DNA of 64,000 nt from Halobacteria archaeon HArc-gm2 (GCA_025517465.1 JAOPKE010000006.1:62001-126000); one strand, 5' to 3'. Positions 44,540 through 53,943 are shown, counted from the first letter of the stretch. Program-made: numbers and translations. The notes: generated from the sequence alone by a model not told the origin.

Positions 44540-44893
44540 TTGATCGCCACTTATCCGAATACCGAACTGGAGTCGCTGACGTTCGACCGCGACTCGGGGA
44601 CGTACAGGGCGGAGTTCGACCAGCAACGTACTTCTGCGAGTGCGGCAGTCACCGCGTTGCTGTCTGCGGTACGGGACTGCGCCCCGACCGAACTCTCGCC
44701 GCTCTACGAGTCTGTCGACCCGGACGCCCTCGACTCGCTCACCCGGGTTCGGAGTGGGACCAACGGTGACGTCACGGTCGCGTTCTCCATCGGTGAAATC
44801 GAGGTCACCGTGTACAGCTACGGGACGGTCGCAGTCACGTCTCCGAACGCCGATGGACTCGAACGCTCGACCGAACAGCCCGCGCTCGACTGA
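44540..44893 (+). CDS. HalOD1 output domain protein
   Basis: A 117-residue HalOD1 protein: LTFDRDSGTYRAEFDQQRTS, AVTALLSAVRDCAPTELSPLYESVDPDALDSLTRV, then the hairpin VAFSIGEIEVTVYSYGTVAV. The only in-frame start near the 5' end is TTG at 44540, so the start is not certain. It follows the Bat-type regulator on the same strand by 90 nt. Confidence 0.75.
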   Translation: MIATYPNTELESLTFDRDSGTYRAEFDQQRTSASAAVTALLSAVRDCAPTELSPLYESVDPDALDSLTRVRSGTNGDVTVAFSIGEIEVTVYSYGTVAVTSPNADGLERSTEQPALD

Positions 44894-44905
44894 CTGCCCG
44901 ACGGA

Positions 44906-45505
44906 CTAGACGCCGAGCCACTCGTCGTTCCGGACCTCGTAGCCGTTCGAACGGCAGAAATCTGCCGCTTCGCGGCGCACCGCCCGGGATCCGGGCAGCT
45001 TCTCCTTCTCGCGGATCTGCTCGACGATCCAGTCGCCCATGACCCGGATTCCCTCGTCGTCGTCGTCCGCGTCGATTGCCGCGAGTTCTCGGAACGTCTT
45101 CTCGTAGGCGTCGCGCTGTGACCCGCCGAGGTCCGCGCCGGAGAGTCGGTCGGTGGCCTCGACGACGCGTTTCATGGCCGTCGCGACCGTCGGTCGCTGG
45201 ACCCGGACCCGGACGTCGGTGGGTGCCTCGAACGTCTCCGCGTCCGAGTCGGGGACCAGCTCCGCGACCGCGTAGCTTTCGTCGGTCGCGTCGACCTCGC
45301 GGTCGCCGATGGCCGCGACGACGTCCGCCCCCGTCGCCGGGAACGACACCGCCTCGAGGTCCGACTCGACGTCGTCGAGGACCCCCTCGTCGATCGGTGG
45401 CTCGGGTTCGTCGCCGCGTTCCAGCTCGGTTTCGATGGCACGCTCCCGCTGGCGCCGCTCTTCGTCGTCGGCCTGTTTGTCTCTACCCGATTTGTTATCT
45501 GCCAT
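44906..45505 (-). CDS. acidic haloarchaeal protein, DUF5789-like
   Basis: A 199-residue acidic protein starting MADNKSGRDKQADDEERRQR, a typical basic/acidic N-terminus of DUF5789-like haloarchaeal proteins. VSFPATGADVVAAIGDREVD follows, then a helical C-terminal half with RELAAIDADDDDEGIRVMGD. Internal ATG at 45505 is chosen. The function is unknown. Family assignment is from overall pattern and is uncertain. Confidence 0.6.
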   Translation of the reverse strand: MADNKSGRDKQADDEERRQRERAIETELERGDEPEPPIDEGVLDDVESDLEAVSFPATGADVVAAIGDREVDATDESYAVAELVPDSDAETFEAPTDVRVRVQRPTVATAMKRVVEATDRLSGADLGGSQRDAYEKTFRELAAIDADDDDEGIRVMGDWIVEQIREKEKLPGSRAVRREAADFCRSNGYEVRNDEWLGV

Positions 45506-45600
45506 TCTACATTTTTGGCGCCGGAGCCGGATAGACCTGTGGTCGCTGGCGGACGTTTGGCGTTCGGCTATCGTCGACATCCCGACCGGAATCGACTCGC

Positions 45601-46746
45601 TCAGCCCCTGAGCGCGTCGACCGGGCGGTCGTTGGCCGCCTTCCAGGCCGGGTAGAGCCCGCTCAGCAGGCTCGCGAACACCGCGAACCCGAAGCCGTAG
45701 AAGAGGTACCGGAAGCTGGACCAGCCGAACACGAGCAACGCGTCGTCGGCGATCAGGTCGAACATGAGCATGCCGACGCCGAGCGAGACGAGGGCGCCGA
45801 GGAATCCGCCGATGACGCCCAGGAAGGCGGCCTCGGTGAGGATCATCCGGAGCACCTCGCCGCGACGGATCCCGACCGCCCGGAGGACGCCGATCTCGCC
45901 GCGGCGTTCGATCGTGCTCATCAGCATGACGTTGAGGATGGCCACGCTCGCGACGACCAGCGAGATGGACCCGATCCCGAGCAGCGCCAGGTTGAGCGTG
46001 TTCAGGAACGAGTCGATGTTGTCCTGGACGCCCGCGAAGTTGGTGACGCTGATCACCTCCTCGTCACCCTCGTTGAACCGCTCCTCGAGGCCGTCCGAGA
46101 TGGCTGTGGCCTGGTCACCGTCCGACGCCTCGATCGTCACCGAGTCGTAGTACTGCTGGTCGGAGAGCGCCGAGAGCGGCAACACGAGCTCGTTGCCCCC
46201 GCCTCCGAACCCCTGACTCGAACCGATGAGCCCGCGGATCCGGTAGAGACGCCCGTCGTACTCGACGGGGTCGCCGATCTCGAGCCCGAGCTGTTCGGCC
46301 GTACTGGCGCTGATCAGCGCCCCCGACTCCAGGCGGTCCGGTGAGTCCCCCGTGGTCACGTTGTACAGCACGTTCGCCTGCTCCACCGCGGTGACGCTCA
46401 CGAACACCTCCTCGCCGCTCCGGGAGGTCAGCCGCGTCGCGTTGGACTTCTGGGGGACGACGGGCGCGTCGCCCGCGATGGCTCGCATCTCCGCCACCTG
46501 GTCGTCGGTCAGGCCGTCCTGCTCGCTGTCCTCGCCGGCCGAGACCGTCACCTCGCTCGCCAGGCCACCCAGGTCCGTCGTCGCCTGCTGCTGGATGGCG
46601 GCGCCCGCCATGCCGAGCGAGGCGATGGCGATGACGCCGATGACGATGCCGAGCGCGGCCAGTCCCGTCCGGACGCGGTTCCGGCCGAGGTTGCGCCAGG
46701 CCATCAGGGCGCTGGGGAACCGCCAGAGGACGTCCGCGACGCTCAC
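45601..46746 (-). CDS. MacB/FtsX-type ABC transporter permease
   Basis: The 381-residue permease has an N-terminal helix (RTGLAALGIVIGVIAIASLGMAG). A large extracytoplasmic MacB-like domain follows (residues about 45-250, with GALISASTAEQLGLEIGDP and GFGGGGNELVLPLSAL). Three C-terminal FtsX helices close it (ISLVVASVAILNVMLMSTIERRGEIGVLRAVG). It works with the ATPase gene overlapping at 46743 and the anchored protein at 47417. Such systems export lipoproteins, peptides or drugs or work by mechanotransmission. The cargo is unknown. Confidence 0.88.
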   Translation of the reverse strand: MSVADVLWRFPSALMAWRNLGRNRVRTGLAALGIVIGVIAIASLGMAGAAIQQQATTDLGGLASEVTVSAGEDSEQDGLTDDQVAEMRAIAGDAPVVPQKSNATRLTSRSGEEVFVSVTAVEQANVLYNVTTGDSPDRLESGALISASTAEQLGLEIGDPVEYDGRLYRIRGLIGSSQGFGGGGNELVLPLSALSDQQYYDSVTIEASDGDQATAISDGLEERFNEGDEEVISVTNFAGVQDNIDSFLNTLNLALLGIGSISLVVASVAILNVMLMSTIERRGEIGVLRAVGIRRGEVLRMILTEAAFLGVIGGFLGALVSLGVGMLMFDLIADDALLVFGWSSFRYLFYGFGFAVFASLLSGLYPAWKAANDRPVDALRG

Positions 46747-47420
46747 GCGGGGACCACCTCCTGGATCACGCCGTCGACGATCCGGACCGTGCTGTCGGTG
46801 TACTGGAGCATCTGCTCGTCGTGCGTGACCGCGACGATGGCGACGTCCTCTTCCTCTTTCAGTCGCGTCAGCTCTTCGAGGATCGTCTCGCCGGTGTCCT
46901 GGTCGAGGTTCCCCGTCGGCTCGTCGGCCAGCAGGATGTCGGGTTCGTTGATGAGCGCCCGCGCGATGGCGACGCGCTGTTTCTGGCCGCCGGAGAGCTG
47001 CTTCGGCGTGTGCTCGAGTCGGTCACCGAGGCCGACCCGCTCCAGCAGGTCGATGGCCCGGTCGTGCCGGTCGACGCTGGTGTCCCACATCGAGGGCAGT
47101 TCGACGTTCTCGGTCGCGGTGAGCATCGGCAGCAGGTGGAAGTCCTGGAAGACGAAGCCGATGCCCGACCGGCGCTCCTCGGTGAGTTCGTCCTCGCTGA
47201 AGTCGGTCACGTTCCGGCCGTCGAGCCGGACCGTCCCCTCCGTCGGCGTGTCCAGCAGGCCGATGATGTTGAGCATCGTGCTCTTGCCGGAGCCGGACGG
47301 TCCGATCACGGTGACCATCTCGCCGCGGTCGGCCTGGAAATCGACGCCCTTCAGCGCCTCGATTATCTCCTCGCCGCTCCGGTAGCGCTTGACGACGTCC
47401 TCGAGTTCGATGACGTTCAT
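46743..47420 (-). CDS. MacB/LolD-type ABC transporter ATPase
   Basis: The 225-residue ATPase has Walker A VIGPSGSGKSTMLNIIGLLD near residue 37, the Q loop GFVFQDFHLLPMLTATENV near residue 88, signature LSGGQKQRVAIARALI near residue 143 and Walker B DILLADEPTGNLDQDTGE near residue 160. It gives energy to the permease at 45601. It overlaps both neighbours by 4 bases in the operon 48631-45601. Confidence 0.9.
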   Translation of the reverse strand: MNVIELEDVVKRYRSGEEIIEALKGVDFQADRGEMVTVIGPSGSGKSTMLNIIGLLDTPTEGTVRLDGRNVTDFSEDELTEERRSGIGFVFQDFHLLPMLTATENVELPSMWDTSVDRHDRAIDLLERVGLGDRLEHTPKQLSGGQKQRVAIARALINEPDILLADEPTGNLDQDTGETILEELTRLKEEEDVAIVAVTHDEQMLQYTDSTVRIVDGVIQEVVPA

Positions 47421-48631
47421 CGTCGCCAGAGGAAGACCGCGACGCCGGCCACCGCGAGGATCACGAGGACGACGCCGATGGGAAGCAGCGGGAGGCCGCC
47501 CGACCCGGCCTGTCCGTCCGGCCCGCCGGTCCCGCTGGCGGGGTTCTGCCCGTCACCGCCGGGCTGGGCGTCCCCGCCGGTGGCGGCGCCGGCCCCACCG
47601 CCCGACCCGACGTTGACGGCCTGCGTCGTGGTCACGCGCTCGCCGTCGACGATGTAGGTGATCTCGATCGGGACCGTCGACGTCCCGGCGTCGACCTCGC
47701 CGGTCAGCTCGAAGGTCGCGAACTCGCTGGCCTCGATGGCGCCGATGAAGTACTCGCCCGACGGCGCCACGGGACGAACGCCGCTCTCGTTCGGGATGCT
47801 GACGAGCACGGACTCGGTGTCGGTGCTCCCGATGTTCGCGGCGTCGCCGTCGACGGTGACACGCGAGCCGGTGCGCGTCGTCTCGACGCCGGTCAGTCGA
47901 ATCTCGCCGTCGACCTGCTTGACGTTCTGCAGGTTGACCGTCTCTTCGGTGGTGTGGCTCTGGCCCGCCGCCGTGTAGCTGGCCGTGAACGTGACCCGGT
48001 CGGACGAGAGGTTCTCCGTGTCGAACGTGGTGGTCTGGCTCGACCCGGGCGCCACGTCGAACAGGAAGTTCCGGTCGAACTCCTCGCCGTCCGCGCTCGC
48101 CGCGATCTCGACGTCCGACAGCTCCGTGTTGCCGAAGTTCGTCAGCGAAACCTCGGTGGTCCCCGACTGGTTGCCCGCTGTCCGCGTCGAGATATCCGCC
48201 TTGACGACCGGGTCCTCGACGTCGACGTACACCGGGTACTCGTAGGAGTTGTGGTTCCCGTTCTGGTCCCGGACGACGACGTGGGCGGTCAGGCGCTTCT
48301 CGCCCGCCTTCTCGAACGTCGTCGTCAGCGGGATGGTGACCGAGCCGCCCGGCGGCACCGACCCGACGTCCTCGATCCGTTGCTGGGTGTCGGCGTCGCC
48401 CGACGTCCGGAGGTAGATGTCGGTGATGTAGACGCTCCCGTTACTGCTCTGGAGGTTCGACACCGTCGTCTCCAGGGTGACGGGCTCGCCCGTCACGGTC
48501 TCGTTCGACGTCACCGACACCGACGAGATCTGTACGTCGGTCTGGGCGGCCACGACGGCCGTCGCGGCGACCCCCGTGCTGACGAGCACGGCACAGACGA
48601 CGAGTACCCGCAGGGCCCGGGACCTGGTCAT
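47417..48631 (-). CDS. exported membrane-anchored protein with immunoglobulin-like/CARDB repeats
   Basis: The 404-residue protein has a signal peptide (RALRVLVVCAVLVSTGVAATAVVAAQ) and repeated beta-sandwich segments (VTGEPVTLETTVSNLQSS, VEVSLTNFGNTELSDVEIAA, VTVDGDAANIGSTDTESV). A Gly/Ala/Pro linker and a C-terminal helix (LPIGVVLVILAVAGVAVFLW) anchor it in the membrane. It is the first gene of the ABC exporter operon and probably acts outside as its partner or substrate-binding element. Similar trios are common in haloarchaea. Confidence 0.82.
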   Translation of the reverse strand: MTRSRALRVLVVCAVLVSTGVAATAVVAAQTDVQISSVSVTSNETVTGEPVTLETTVSNLQSSNGSVYITDIYLRTSGDADTQQRIEDVGSVPPGGSVTIPLTTTFEKAGEKRLTAHVVVRDQNGNHNSYEYPVYVDVEDPVVKADISTRTAGNQSGTTEVSLTNFGNTELSDVEIAASADGEEFDRNFLFDVAPGSSQTTTFDTENLSSDRVTFTASYTAAGQSHTTEETVNLQNVKQVDGEIRLTGVETTRTGSRVTVDGDAANIGSTDTESVLVSIPNESGVRPVAPSGEYFIGAIEASEFATFELTGEVDAGTSTVPIEITYIVDGERVTTTQAVNVGSGGGAGAATGGDAQPGGDGQNPASGTGGPDGQAGSGGLPLLPIGVVLVILAVAGVAVFLWRR

Positions 48632-48867
48632 CGGGTGACCCCGCTGGTGGTCGTGTCGCGGCCGGTCGCTGGTCGACGGCGATGCCGACGGCGTGGGAGA
48701 GGGCGCGCGGAGGAGTGCCGTTTACACGTCTCGCTATCAGGGCTCATACAGTGCCACTGGACGTGGAGCCATAAATGATATTCCAAATTCAACTGAGGGT
48801 GCGTGGGAAGAAAGCCCGAGTTGGACGACTGGTGGCGTCAGCGGCCCGTGCTCCGTTTCCGCCGTCC

Positions 48868-48893
48868 ACACACCCCCCGTCTGCGAATTGAAA
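48868..48893 (+). repeat. origin box-like repeat, family 1 (diverged)
   Basis: ACACACCCCCCGTCTGCGAA then TTGAAA matches the family 1 core with two changes. It lies 10 kb from the origin, between the ABC operon and the DoxX gene. Confidence 0.55.
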
Positions 48894-48909
48894 TCCGGGC
48901 CGGTCCGGG

Positions 48910-49305
48910 CTACTCGTCCTGCTTGCTCGCCTCGTCCAGCAGGACGACCGCGCCGCCCAGTAGCGCGACGTTCTTCAGGAAGTTGATCTTGTTGGCCTGC
49001 CGTTCCTGTCCCTCCATCGTCCAGAAGTCGTGGATGGCCGGCGTCGTCCCGAGGAAGAACACGATCAGCGCACCCGCGGAGGCTCGCGGGAACTTCCAGA
49101 ACAGGACGCCGAGGTTGGCGACCAGCAACATCCCGGTGACGAACGGGACGAAGACGTCCGCCATCGGGACGCCCTTCTCCGCGGCGATAGCGACGCGCTT
49201 CTCGTTGTTCTGGAACCCGTCGACGGCCATGTACGCCAGGATACCGGCGTACAGCGTTCGCCCGAGCGCCGACGGCGGGCTCCCGGCCGCGTCGCCGTCG
49301 GTCAC
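48910..49305 (-). CDS. DoxX-like membrane protein
   Basis: The 131-residue protein starts with GTG at 49305 and has four hydrophobic helices (for example LGRTLYAGILAYMAVDGF, VPFVTGMLLVANLGVLFW, SAGALIVFFLGTTPAIHDFW). FLKNVALLGGAVVLL near the C-terminus is the DoxX-family signature. The GTG overlaps the stop of the BNR-repeat gene (GTGA), so the two are an operon. The family includes small membrane subunits of oxidoreductase systems. Exact function unknown. Confidence 0.78.
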   Translation of the reverse strand: MTDGDAAGSPPSALGRTLYAGILAYMAVDGFQNNEKRVAIAAEKGVPMADVFVPFVTGMLLVANLGVLFWKFPRASAGALIVFFLGTTPAIHDFWTMEGQERQANKINFLKNVALLGGAVVLLDEASKQDE

Positions 49306-50354
49306 GCCTCGACCACCCCCATCCGGCTGACGTTCGCACTGACGCGCCCGACCGTCTCGTACTCCCCGCCGTCGATCCGGCGCATGATGCGGCCCTCGAC
49401 GTCGTCGCGCTGGTCGGGGACGTCGAAGAGCCCTGACCCACAGAGCACGTCGCCGTCGTGGACGGCCCACGTCTCGACGACCTCGTGGGGCTCGCCGGGG
49501 TAAGCGACGCGCTCCCAGTCCCGGCCGAAGTTCGTCGACTCGAACAGTGCGACCCCGTGCTCGTCGTTCACCCAGGCGGGTGGGGCCTCCTCCCCGCCGC
49601 CGAAGAAGACGGTGCCGTCGTGGACGAACACCTCCCTGACGTACGAGAAGTCGTTCCCGCCGTCGATCCGTTCCCAGGAGTCGCCGGCGTCCGTCGTCCG
49701 CCAGAGGCCGCCCTCACCGACCGCGTGCCCGAGGCCCAGGTTCTCCAGGTCGTGGTCGAGGTAGCCGGTCGCGGCGAGCCAGACGTCCTCCGAGATGGGA
49801 AGGACCTGGTGGACGTCGTCGACGATGGCGTCGCGTCGGTCGACCCACGTCCGGCCGCCGTCGTGACTCAGGTGGACCCCGCCCGCCTCGACGCCGGCGA
49901 TCAGCGTCTCCGGGCGACCCGGGACCGTTTCGAGCGCCCGGAGTCGGGCGTAGTGGGGGTCGATTGGCGACTCCCAGTGTCCACGGGACGGCAACTCGCG
50001 GAATCCCTTCAGCTCCGACCACGTCTCCCCGTCGTCGACGGAGCGGAAGACGTAGGGGTCGTTCGTGCCGGCGTAGAGCGCACCGTCGCCCGTCGCCAGA
50101 ATCGACCACACCTCGCTCTGGCCGGCGTGCCAGAACCGGTCGCCGAGCGGGACTTCCAGGTTCTCCCACGTCTGCCCGCCGTCCCGCGAGCGGTACGCCC
50201 CGGTCGAGGACGCGACGAACACACCCTCCGCGTGGTCCCACGACTCCACCGCCGTCACCACCTCGCAGTCGAGCACCTTCTCGGGTTCCTCGCGCTCGAA
50301 GGGCACGTCGCCGACCCGGTACAGGCCCTCGTCTGTCCCGATCAATAGTGTCAT
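49302..50354 (-). CDS. BNR/Asp-box repeat beta-propeller protein
   Basis: The 350-residue protein begins MTLLIGTDEGLYRVGDVPFE. It has repeated Asp-box motifs of sialidase-like propellers: YRSRDGGQTWENL, FRSVDDGETWSEL, HLSHDGGRTWVDR and WRTTDAGDSWERI, at spacings of about 45-75 residues. It has no signal peptide and no sialidase catalytic residues are clear, so it may be a binding or sensing protein. A TTACC-N4-GGTAA type operator precedes it. It is coupled with the DoxX gene. Confidence 0.82.
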   Translation of the reverse strand: MTLLIGTDEGLYRVGDVPFEREEPEKVLDCEVVTAVESWDHAEGVFVASSTGAYRSRDGGQTWENLEVPLGDRFWHAGQSEVWSILATGDGALYAGTNDPYVFRSVDDGETWSELKGFRELPSRGHWESPIDPHYARLRALETVPGRPETLIAGVEAGGVHLSHDGGRTWVDRRDAIVDDVHQVLPISEDVWLAATGYLDHDLENLGLGHAVGEGGLWRTTDAGDSWERIDGGNDFSYVREVFVHDGTVFFGGGEEAPPAWVNDEHGVALFESTNFGRDWERVAYPGEPHEVVETWAVHDGDVLCGSGLFDVPDQRDDVEGRIMRRIDGGEYETVGRVSANVSRMGVVEA

Positions 50355-50388
50355 ACGTGAACGTGTGCGTTGCACTCCTAATAAACGT

Positions 50389-50402
50389 TTACCGCCCTGT
50401 AA
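50389..50402. promoter_or_regulatory. TTACC-N4-GGTAA type operator, between the BNR and TatD-type genes
   Basis: TTACCGCCCTGTAA is the same palindrome as at 53944 and 56574 with one change. On the minus strand it lies just upstream of CGTTTATTAGG, a likely TATA for the BNR gene. Confidence 0.6.
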
Positions 50403-50505
50403 AATCTAAGTGAGAGGGGCGTCAACTGGGGGACGACGATTCACGCGCGGCGAGGCCGCTCCCGGCCCGGTCTCCCACTCTCCCACCAATGACCCCACCC
50501 GACCA

Positions 50506-51522
50506 ATGACACCATCTCATCCAACGAAACGGCCGACCGACGCAGCGCACCTCGACGACCGGGACGACGACCAGGCCGACGACTTGCCCCGTGAGCTCCT
50601 GAACCTCCCGTGGATAGACCCCCACAACCACGCTCACACGCTCTCGTGGGAGGACCGAGAGCGATACGCCCTCTCCGGGTGTCGGTCGATGCTCATGGTC
50701 GCGTCGGGCTACCACTGGACGCCGTACCGGCCCGTCGAGGCCGACGACGTCCGGTTCCTCTGGGACGACGCGATCAACCGGCGCGCGGCCATCGAGCGGA
50801 ACCACTTCTTCGAGGCCAAACTCGGGCTGGGGATCCACACTGGGGTCCGCATCGAGAACCCCGACGACCTGCTGGACGCGATGGCGGGCTACTGCGAACT
50901 CGACGAGGTGGTCGCCGTCGGCGAGACTGGCGTCACTCCCTCACAGCACGTCAGTCGGTGGGACCTCGACGGCCAGCGCGCCGTCGTCGGGGCGCAGATG
51001 GAACTGGCCGCCGATCACGACCTGCCGGTCATCCTGCACACGCCGAACACGACGACCGAGCGCCGCCGCGAGTACCAGCGCCCCCCGGGGACGCCGGGCT
51101 ACGAGAAGAACGCCGGCCTCGGCCAGGAGCCGGTGATCGACGCCGAGAATCCACAACTCGAAGCGGTGAAGATCGACGTCGAACTCGCCGACGAGGCCGG
51201 CCTGGACGAAGAGCGAGTGGTCGCCTCCCACGCCGACCGGAACAACACCGAGTGGCTGATGGAACGGACCGACTGCTACCTGAGCTACACCATCGGCCAC
51301 TCCTGGCTGATCGGGGTCACCGCCGCCGACGTCGCGAACGCCATCGACGAGTACGGCCCCGACCGCATCATGGTCGACACCGACTGCGCGAACGTTCTGC
51401 GGACGGACCCGTTCGCACTCAAGCGGGCGATCTTCGAGCTCTGGCGGTACGGCATCGACGTGGCGGATATTCGGCAGGTGGTCCTGGAGAATCCCCGGGA
51501 CGTGTTCGGGTTCGAGGAGTAA
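50506..51522 (+). CDS. TatD-type metal-dependent hydrolase
   Basis: A 338-residue amidohydrolase-fold protein related to the archaeal TatD-like group. It has LPWIDPHNHAHTLSWEDRE (His-x-His metal site) near residue 34, AVGETGVTPSQH (Glu ligand) near residue 142 and DLPVILHTPNTTTERR (His ligand) near residue 172. RVVASHADRNNTEWLME (His) and RIMVDTDCANVLRTDP (Asp) follow. All ligands are present, so it should be active. The substrate is unknown. It is divergent from the BNR gene, with an operator in between. Confidence 0.83.
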   Translation: MTPSHPTKRPTDAAHLDDRDDDQADDLPRELLNLPWIDPHNHAHTLSWEDRERYALSGCRSMLMVASGYHWTPYRPVEADDVRFLWDDAINRRAAIERNHFFEAKLGLGIHTGVRIENPDDLLDAMAGYCELDEVVAVGETGVTPSQHVSRWDLDGQRAVVGAQMELAADHDLPVILHTPNTTTERRREYQRPPGTPGYEKNAGLGQEPVIDAENPQLEAVKIDVELADEAGLDEERVVASHADRNNTEWLMERTDCYLSYTIGHSWLIGVTAADVANAIDEYGPDRIMVDTDCANVLRTDPFALKRAIFELWRYGIDVADIRQVVLENPRDVFGFEE

Positions 51523-51570
51523 ATCTCGGGATAGCCGCCACTGAAGGTTTCGAGGACCGTTTTCCGTGGG

Positions 51571-52458
51571 TCAGCCGAACTCACAGGGATTCGTCAGTTC
51601 GCCCAGTTCCTCGATGCCGACGGTGACCTCGTCGCCGTCGTCCAGGAGCACGGGCGGGTCGCGATACACGCCGACGCCAGGCGGCGTCCCGGTGAATATC
51701 AGGTCGCCAGGTTTCAGCGTGAAGGCCTGACTGCAGAAGGAGACGACCTCGTCGACGCCGAAGATGAACTGGTCGGTCGAGGAGTCCTGCAGGCGCTCGC
51801 CGTTCACCTCGGTCCAGATGTCGAGGTCGTGGGGGTCGTCGACCTCGTCGGTCGTCACCAGCTCCGGGCCGACCGGGGCGAACGTGTCCAGGCTCTTCCC
51901 GCGGACCCACTGGCCGTCGCCGTGCTGCAGGTCGCGGGCGGAGACGTCGTTGCCGACGAGGAAGCCGGCGACGTGGTCCATCGCGTCCTCGGTGTCGACC
52001 CGTCGGGCCTCCTCGCCGACGACGATCACCAGTTCCGCCTCGTAGTCCACCTTCTCGGTGAGTTCCGGATCCCAGGTGATCGGCTGGTCGGGGCCGTTGA
52101 CGGCCGTCGGGAACTTCGAGAAGAGGACCGGTTCGTCCGGGATGGGGTTGTCGCCCTCCTCCGCGTGGTCGCGGTAGTTGAGGCCGACGCACACCACCTT
52201 CTGCGGGTCGCTGACGGGGGCGCGGCGCTCCACCTCCGCTTCCTGGTGGACACCGACGCCGGTGTCTTCGGCGTACTCGACGGCCATCTCGGCCTTGCGG
52301 CGCCACTGCCACGTCGCCAGCAGGTCACTCGTGCGGTGTGGGACGTCGACGCCGGCGGCCGCGCCGGCCGTCGGCAGGTCGACTACTGTGTCGTCCGGCC
52401 GCAGGACGCCACACCAGGGCTGTTCACTCTCCGTCGTCGCGTATTGTCCGATTCGCAT
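51571..52458 (-). CDS. fumarylacetoacetate hydrolase family protein
   Basis: The 295-residue protein has the FAH fold: VVCVGLNYRDHAEEG near residue 91, PVLFSKFPTAVNGPDQPIT, VDYEAELVIVVGEEARRVD (metal Glu) near residue 144 and FLVGNDVSARDLQ (Asp). GDLIFTGTPPGVGVYRDPPV closes the active site. Members split C-C bonds of beta-diketo acids or hydrate ketoacids in degradation of aromatic or sugar acids. It follows the amidohydrolase gene by 94 nt on the same strand and is probably co-expressed. Confidence 0.88.
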   Translation of the reverse strand: MRIGQYATTESEQPWCGVLRPDDTVVDLPTAGAAAGVDVPHRTSDLLATWQWRRKAEMAVEYAEDTGVGVHQEAEVERRAPVSDPQKVVCVGLNYRDHAEEGDNPIPDEPVLFSKFPTAVNGPDQPITWDPELTEKVDYEAELVIVVGEEARRVDTEDAMDHVAGFLVGNDVSARDLQHGDGQWVRGKSLDTFAPVGPELVTTDEVDDPHDLDIWTEVNGERLQDSSTDQFIFGVDEVVSFCSQAFTLKPGDLIFTGTPPGVGVYRDPPVLLDDGDEVTVGIEELGELTNPCEFG

Positions 52459-52552
52459 GTATCTACTCTCGGTCGTCGGTTCTCGTTCGGTACCCTTCGC
52501 TATTGGGAAGTCGGTGTGCCCAGTTCTGCATCGCCCTGCGGCACAGTTCCGT

Positions 52553-53908
52553 CTACAGCTCGATTCCCGCCTCCTCGATCAGCCGGTGGCCCGACTCGCA
52601 GAACCGGTCGAACTCCTCGTCGACCAGCGGGTTCAGGAGTTCGCCGTCGCGCTTGACGACCTCGCCGTCGACGAGGACGGTGTCGATGTGGGACGGCTCG
52701 GACTGGAAGACGGCGGTCTGGACCGGGTCGTGGGACGGCGCCGTCAGGAAGTCGTTCTCCTGCAGGAGGATGATGTCCGCGCGCTTACCGGGCGTGAGCG
52801 TCCCGATCTCGTCCTCCAGCCCCAGCGCCTTCGCGCCTTCGATCGTGGCCATCTCGAGGGTGTCACGACAGGAGATCGAAACCTCGGTGACCTCCTCGTG
52901 GCCCTCGAGGATCTCCTGGTTGTCGAACATCCGCTGGACCTGCATGCCGACTCGCATCTGGCTGCTCACGTCGCCGGCGATATTCGAACAGACGTCGACG
53001 CCCCAGGTCGGGCGCCCCCCGGCCTCGAGGACCTTCCCGGTGACGGGGATGCCGTGGCCCATCTGCATCTCGACCTCCGGCGTCGACGAGAACGAGGCGC
53101 CGGCGTCGACCGCGTGCTGGACGTCCTCCTGCGAGAAGTGGTTCCCGTGGGCGATGTTGACGTCCGGGCCGAGCTCGTCTTCGAGACAGCCAAAGCCCTG
53201 GTAGTCCTCGCTGTAGACCGACGACGGCCACAGCGCCGCGCCCATGTGGATGGTCGCCAGCGCGTCCAGCTCCCGGGCGAGTTCCAGGTCCGCGAGGGCG
53301 GTCTCGTCGACACAGAAGTCCGGCCCCCGTAGCCCGAGTGCCAGGCTGAGCAGGTCCTCGTCGCGGATATTCTCGTCGTAGAGCGCTCTGATGTTCTCCT
53401 CGGGGAGGCCGACGTCGCTCTCGAACCACCACTTCGCCGCGTCGTCGCCCGGCGGGCCGTAGGTGTACACCGCACGCAGCCCGGCGTCGTCGAGCGCGTC
53501 GACGGCCCGCTCGCCGTGTTCGAGGGTGTTGGGATACGACCAGTCCAGGACCGTGGTCGTCCCCGTGTGGAGCTTCTCGAAGGCGCCGAAGAGCCCGCCG
53601 AGGTACATGTCCTCGGGCTGGTAGAGCCCGGTGATGTTGCCCAGCATGTGGTCGAAGTACTCCCCCATGAGCGACCAGTCCCCGGCGATACCCCTGACCT
53701 GGGTCTGTGCGAGGTGGATGTGCGAGTCGACGAACCCGGGGATCACGATGTGGTCCGTCGCGTCGATGACCTCGGCGTTCGACGCCGAGAGGCCGCGTCC
53801 GATCTCCAGGATCTCCCCGTCCTCGATCAGGACGTCCGCGTCGTCGAGCTGGCCGATCTCCGGGTCCAGCGAGACGACCGTCCCGTGTTGTATGATGGTC
53901 CGTGACAT
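52553..53908 (-). CDS. amidohydrolase/deaminase (TRZ/ATZ type)
   Basis: The 451-residue enzyme has HIVIPGFVDSHIHLAQTQ (His-x-His) near residue 58. A further His is in LATIHMGAALW near residue 227 and another in NIAHGNHFSQED near residue 266. The metal Asp is in TWGVDVCSNIAGD near residue 312. This is the pattern of the chlorohydrolase, cytosine deaminase and SAH deaminase family. The ATG at 53908 is used, not the upstream TTG. A TTACC-N4-GGTAA operator is 36-49 nt upstream, so control by the TetR gene at 54561 is inferred. The substrate (a cyclic amide or aminated ring) is unknown. Confidence 0.87.
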   Translation of the reverse strand: MSRTIIQHGTVVSLDPEIGQLDDADVLIEDGEILEIGRGLSASNAEVIDATDHIVIPGFVDSHIHLAQTQVRGIAGDWSLMGEYFDHMLGNITGLYQPEDMYLGGLFGAFEKLHTGTTTVLDWSYPNTLEHGERAVDALDDAGLRAVYTYGPPGDDAAKWWFESDVGLPEENIRALYDENIRDEDLLSLALGLRGPDFCVDETALADLELARELDALATIHMGAALWPSSVYSEDYQGFGCLEDELGPDVNIAHGNHFSQEDVQHAVDAGASFSSTPEVEMQMGHGIPVTGKVLEAGGRPTWGVDVCSNIAGDVSSQMRVGMQVQRMFDNQEILEGHEEVTEVSISCRDTLEMATIEGAKALGLEDEIGTLTPGKRADIILLQENDFLTAPSHDPVQTAVFQSEPSHIDTVLVDGEVVKRDGELLNPLVDEEFDRFCESGHRLIEEAGIEL

Positions 53909-53943
53909 GGACAACTATAATGATTGACCAGTAGGGTATAACT

